From Tepidimicrobium xylanilyticum (lineage in GTDB: Bacteria; Bacillota; Clostridia; Tissierellales; Tepidimicrobiaceae): 64,000 nt of DNA. Each line of letters opens with the position of its first letter. The first letter of the stretch is position 1. A program made the position numbers and the translations under genes. Below the pieces are notes generated by a model. That model saw nothing but the letters and a program-made list of their open reading frames with translations, did no database searches and was not told the origin of the DNA. The stretch spans positions 62,001-126,000 of the forward strand of contig NZ_FNNG01000004.1 in the NCBI RefSeq assembly GCF_900106765.1. The letters are read 5' to 3'. This document shows, piece after piece, positions 62,095-64,000 of the stretch.

Positions 62095-62247
62095 CTATTC
62101 ATTTATTTCCGTATCACTACCATCTTCATATCTAGCTTTTCCACCACCATGGCTAGAACAACAACAAGAACATTGACTAGGTTCTTCAACTGCTATCAAA
62201 CCTACATATTGTTGTAAAAATAATTTAGCTTCTTCCAGATTCTTCAT
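62095..62247 (-). CDS. Cys-rich RiPP precursor peptide
   Basis: A 50-residue ORF with AAGGAGG 11 bases before its ATG. It reads as a leader (about 1-25, KNLEEAKLFLQQYVGLIAVE, amphipathic) followed by a core at 26-36, CSCCCSSHGGG, and an acidic tail (KARYEDGSDTEINE). The frame ends 73 bases before the radical SAM maturase start on the same strand. Four cysteines in five positions, then His and three Gly, directly next to a SPASM maturase, is the standard picture of a radical-SAM RiPP. Cross-link pattern and activity are unknown. Confidence 0.75.
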   Translation of the reverse strand: MKNLEEAKLFLQQYVGLIAVEEPSQCSCCCSSHGGGKARYEDGSDTEINE

Positions 62248-62427
62248 AGTATAATCATACCTCCTTCTTTACTGCTAGGGTTTTCTGCAGATTATACATA
62301 AATTAACTTTATTGCTTTTAGCTGTAAGTATAGAATCTAACCCACACTGTCCTTAATTAATTTTTATAATAAATTTCAAAAGTAATTATCTCAAATAGTG
62401 ATTAATGATATTATTTATAGGTAGTAT

Positions 62428-62455
62428 AATATAAGTATTCTGCAAATTTTGTCAT
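62428..62455 (-). promoter_or_regulatory. candidate promoter of the RiPP cluster
   Basis: On the minus strand ATGACA (62450-62455), a 16-base spacer and TATATT (62428-62433) lie about 180 bases upstream of the precursor gene. One mismatch in each box. The long leader between has no feature I can name. Confidence 0.4.
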
Positions 62456-62472
62456 GTTTTGGAGTAAACATA

Positions 62473-62613
62473 TTATTTTTTTGATCTTTTTTTTGTAATA
62501 TATTCATAAATAACAAACTGAGTAACAGGATAACCTGTCCCTAAAAAAGTGAAAGAATATATTAAATAAAATATAGGCAAGTTCTTGTCTTTACTAGATT
62601 TCCTATCATGCAT
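62473..62613 (-). pseudogene. possible remnant of a membrane protein gene
   Basis: A 46-codon frame ends LGTGYPVTQFVIYEYITKKR and looks like the tail of a membrane protein: a basic loop HDRKSSKDKN, then a hydrophobic helix. There is no ribosome-binding site at its ATG, and protein-like sequence continues a few codons upstream to a stop. It is probably a decayed fragment. It may instead be an unrecognised small gene of the RiPP locus. Confidence 0.3.
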
Positions 62614-62694
62614 ATAATATATTAAATATATAAAAGAACCTATTTATATATGGATTGTTTTGTATAATTTTATGCTTTCATCTCAGTAAGTAAA

Positions 62695-63476
62695 TTACCA
62701 AGTATTCCTGCTATGTTTTCCTAAAAACTTTATGCTTTCAGCAACTTTAATCATTTCAGATTTGCTCTCATATCCCGATATGTCAAATAAATACTCATCA
62801 TTATGCCATATTATAGATATGCGATTATTTTTTTCAATTAAAACCCCCTCATAGTCATGGATTTCAATATAAGTAATCTTTGCCCCCTCTGTGTCTACAA
62901 CGCCTTTTGTTTCTGTAGGCATCTGTATGAATACTATAGATTGATTATCCGAATCTTTCTTCACATCTTTATATTCAATGAACTTTATATTATCTGTATT
63001 GGATATGTTCTGAACTGTATATCCATCAGGAAATAGGTAGGAGCATATGCATTTTCCCAATTAATATATAGGCTATTTCCTAAAACATTTCCACTTCTAT
63101 TGTTAGTTAGTTCAATTGAGGTATATTCATCTTCCATTTTTAGTATCAAGTTTAATAGCTTAGATCGTGCAGCATCTACACTTATTATTGTTATTCCAGA
63201 CATAATAATAAATAAAACAACAAATACAGAAACCTTCTTTAGTAGGGCAGCAGTATCTTTTATAAATACGAAAATATTCTGTTTCATTAAATATCTTTCT
63301 AGCAATTTAGATATTTTCCTTATTTCAGATTGGGAAATAGAAAATTTTTCACACTCTTTAATCTTCTCTTTTTCCAAGTCAAATTCTTTTCCTTTAATTA
63401 TCGAAAAGTTATCTAAAGCTAATTTTAGGATAATTTCGTCATATTCTTCTAATAGGTCTTTTCTTATATCATTCAA
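62695..63476 (-). pseudogene. DUF4367 domain protein, interrupted by a frameshift
   Basis: The N-terminal part is in one frame (62985-63476: about 70 cytoplasmic residues, one transmembrane segment near 83-101, then an extracytoplasmic part). The C-terminal DUF4367 part is in another frame (from about 63060 to 62695, with ISGYESKSEMIKVAESI). Joining them near 63027-63036 with one extra base restores the family core reading NAYAPTY, then PDGYTVQNIS. Such proteins are usually anti-sigma-like partners of an ECF sigma factor, here encoded upstream with an 8-base overlap. A real mutation or a sequencing error in a T-run are both possible. Confidence 0.75.
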
Positions 63477-64000
63477 CTTTATAATCTCCCTTTTTTAATT
63501 CTCTTAGGGCACGTTGTCTCGCCCGTTGAAGTCTTTTACGAACATTGTCCTTTGAAATATTAAATATACTAGCTATATCAGCAGTGCTCATTTCCAAGTT
63601 ATATTTGTAAAAGAGTATCTCTTGGTCTATTGCTGACAGTCTGGTTATTGCTTTTCCTAGTTCATCTATTTCCTCCCCTATTATGACAAGTTCATCTGGT
63701 TGGGATGCTTCAGTATCTTCAATGGTTTCAGATAAATCATTTTCAAGCCCATAGAAGATTCTTTTATTATATCTATTTCTTTTATTAATAAAATTAAAAG
63801 ATACACTTCTAATAGTATAGACAATGTAGGATGTTAATTTGTGACACTCTAATTTTTGGATAGTATCAATATTTTTAATCAATCTTATAATAACATCATT
63901 GATAATATCATCAACTACGCTATTATCCATAACTATTTCATAAACCTTTTTTCTCATAAGAAGGATTAATAGGCGAGAAAGAGTTGCAACTAATGTAGTT
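63469..64000 (-). CDS. RNA polymerase sigma factor, sigma-70/ECF-like (5' end beyond window)
   Basis: An ATG at 63955-63957 gives 162 residues, but the frame stays open to the right edge, and the first residues (KKVYEIVMDNSVVDDIINDVIIRLIKNI) already lie inside sigma region 2. The gene therefore probably starts further right. Region 4 is complete near the C-terminus (LSAIDQEILFYKYNLEMSTADIASIFNISKDNVRKRLQRARQRAL). It overlaps the DUF4367 gene, so the two form a sigma/anti-sigma-type pair. The sequence suggests an ECF-like sigma; the regulon is unknown. Confidence 0.82.
   Translation of the reverse strand, partial: TTLVATLSRLLILLMRKKVYEIVMDNSVVDDIINDVIIRLIKNIDTIQKLECHKLTSYIVYTIRSVSFNFINKRNRYNKRIFYGLENDLSETIEDTEASQPDELVIIGEEIDELGKAITRLSAIDQEILFYKYNLEMSTADIASIFNISKDNVRKRLQRARQRALRELKKGDYKVE

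Overview
The window comes from a low-GC, endospore-forming anaerobic Firmicute. The gene content fits an amino-acid-fermenting member of the Tissierellales or a related clostridial group. Supporting evidence is a complete lysine 2,3-/5,6-aminomutase module, sporulation and germination genes (sleB-ypeB, spoIIR, gerABC, a SPOCS-LysM protein), a UGA-encoded selenoprotein and three sigma-54 activators with matching -24/-12 promoters. I saw no tRNA, rRNA, insertion sequence, prophage or CRISPR array. The genus cannot be fixed from the sequence alone.

Layout. 1-10.5 kb, minus strand: an OPT-family transporter cut by the window edge, then the lysine-fermentation operon kdd-kamA-kamB-kamC-kamD-kamE behind a sigma-54 promoter, with its likely PAS/AAA+/Fis activator upstream. 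10.5-19.3 kb: murI, manA, then a mannose-family PTS operon (IIA-IIB-IIC-IID plus a Gfo/Idh/MocA oxidoreductase) behind a second sigma-54 promoter and its LevR-type regulator. 19.3-26.3 kb: sleB-ypeB, then a third sigma-54 circuit (activator, AGCS sodium/amino-acid symporter, RocB-like M20 peptidase). 26.4-31.7 kb: a second mannose-family PTS with a FrlB/GfrF-like SIS deglycase, a HAD phosphatase and a divergent GntR-IIA pair, best read as uptake and cleavage of an Amadori product such as fructoselysine. 31.7-39.1 kb: spoIIR, gerA-gerB-gerC, ispE and a SPOCS-LysM protein. 39.3-47.4 kb: speD-speE, an AraC regulator, veg, a SpoIID-amidase fusion, an H-NOX chemoreceptor and mgtE. 47.6-50 kb: small redox genes, including a HesB-like selenoprotein whose gene contains an in-frame TGA. 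50-57.7 kb: a hypothetical protein, ksgA-rnmV-tatD-metG with a Met T-box leader, a repeat-rich coat-like protein and a YabE-like 3D protein. 57.7-62.3 kb: an ABC exporter, a radical SAM/SPASM maturase and a 50-residue Cys-rich precursor peptide, forming a compact ribosomal-peptide (RiPP) cluster. 62.7-64 kb: a frameshifted DUF4367 gene and an ECF-like sigma factor that runs off the window.

How it fits together. The left half is about acquiring and fermenting amino acids. Peptides or amino acids enter through the OPT and AGCS carriers, and lysine is converted through beta-lysine and 3,5-diaminohexanoate. An Amadori-product PTS could release further lysine from glycated material. Three of these systems appear to be wired to sigma-54. 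The right half is mostly housekeeping and sporulation, plus the RiPP cluster. The least-described items are the Cys-rich RiPP locus, the HesB-like selenoprotein and an H-NOX chemoreceptor that keeps the full oxygen-binding residue set.
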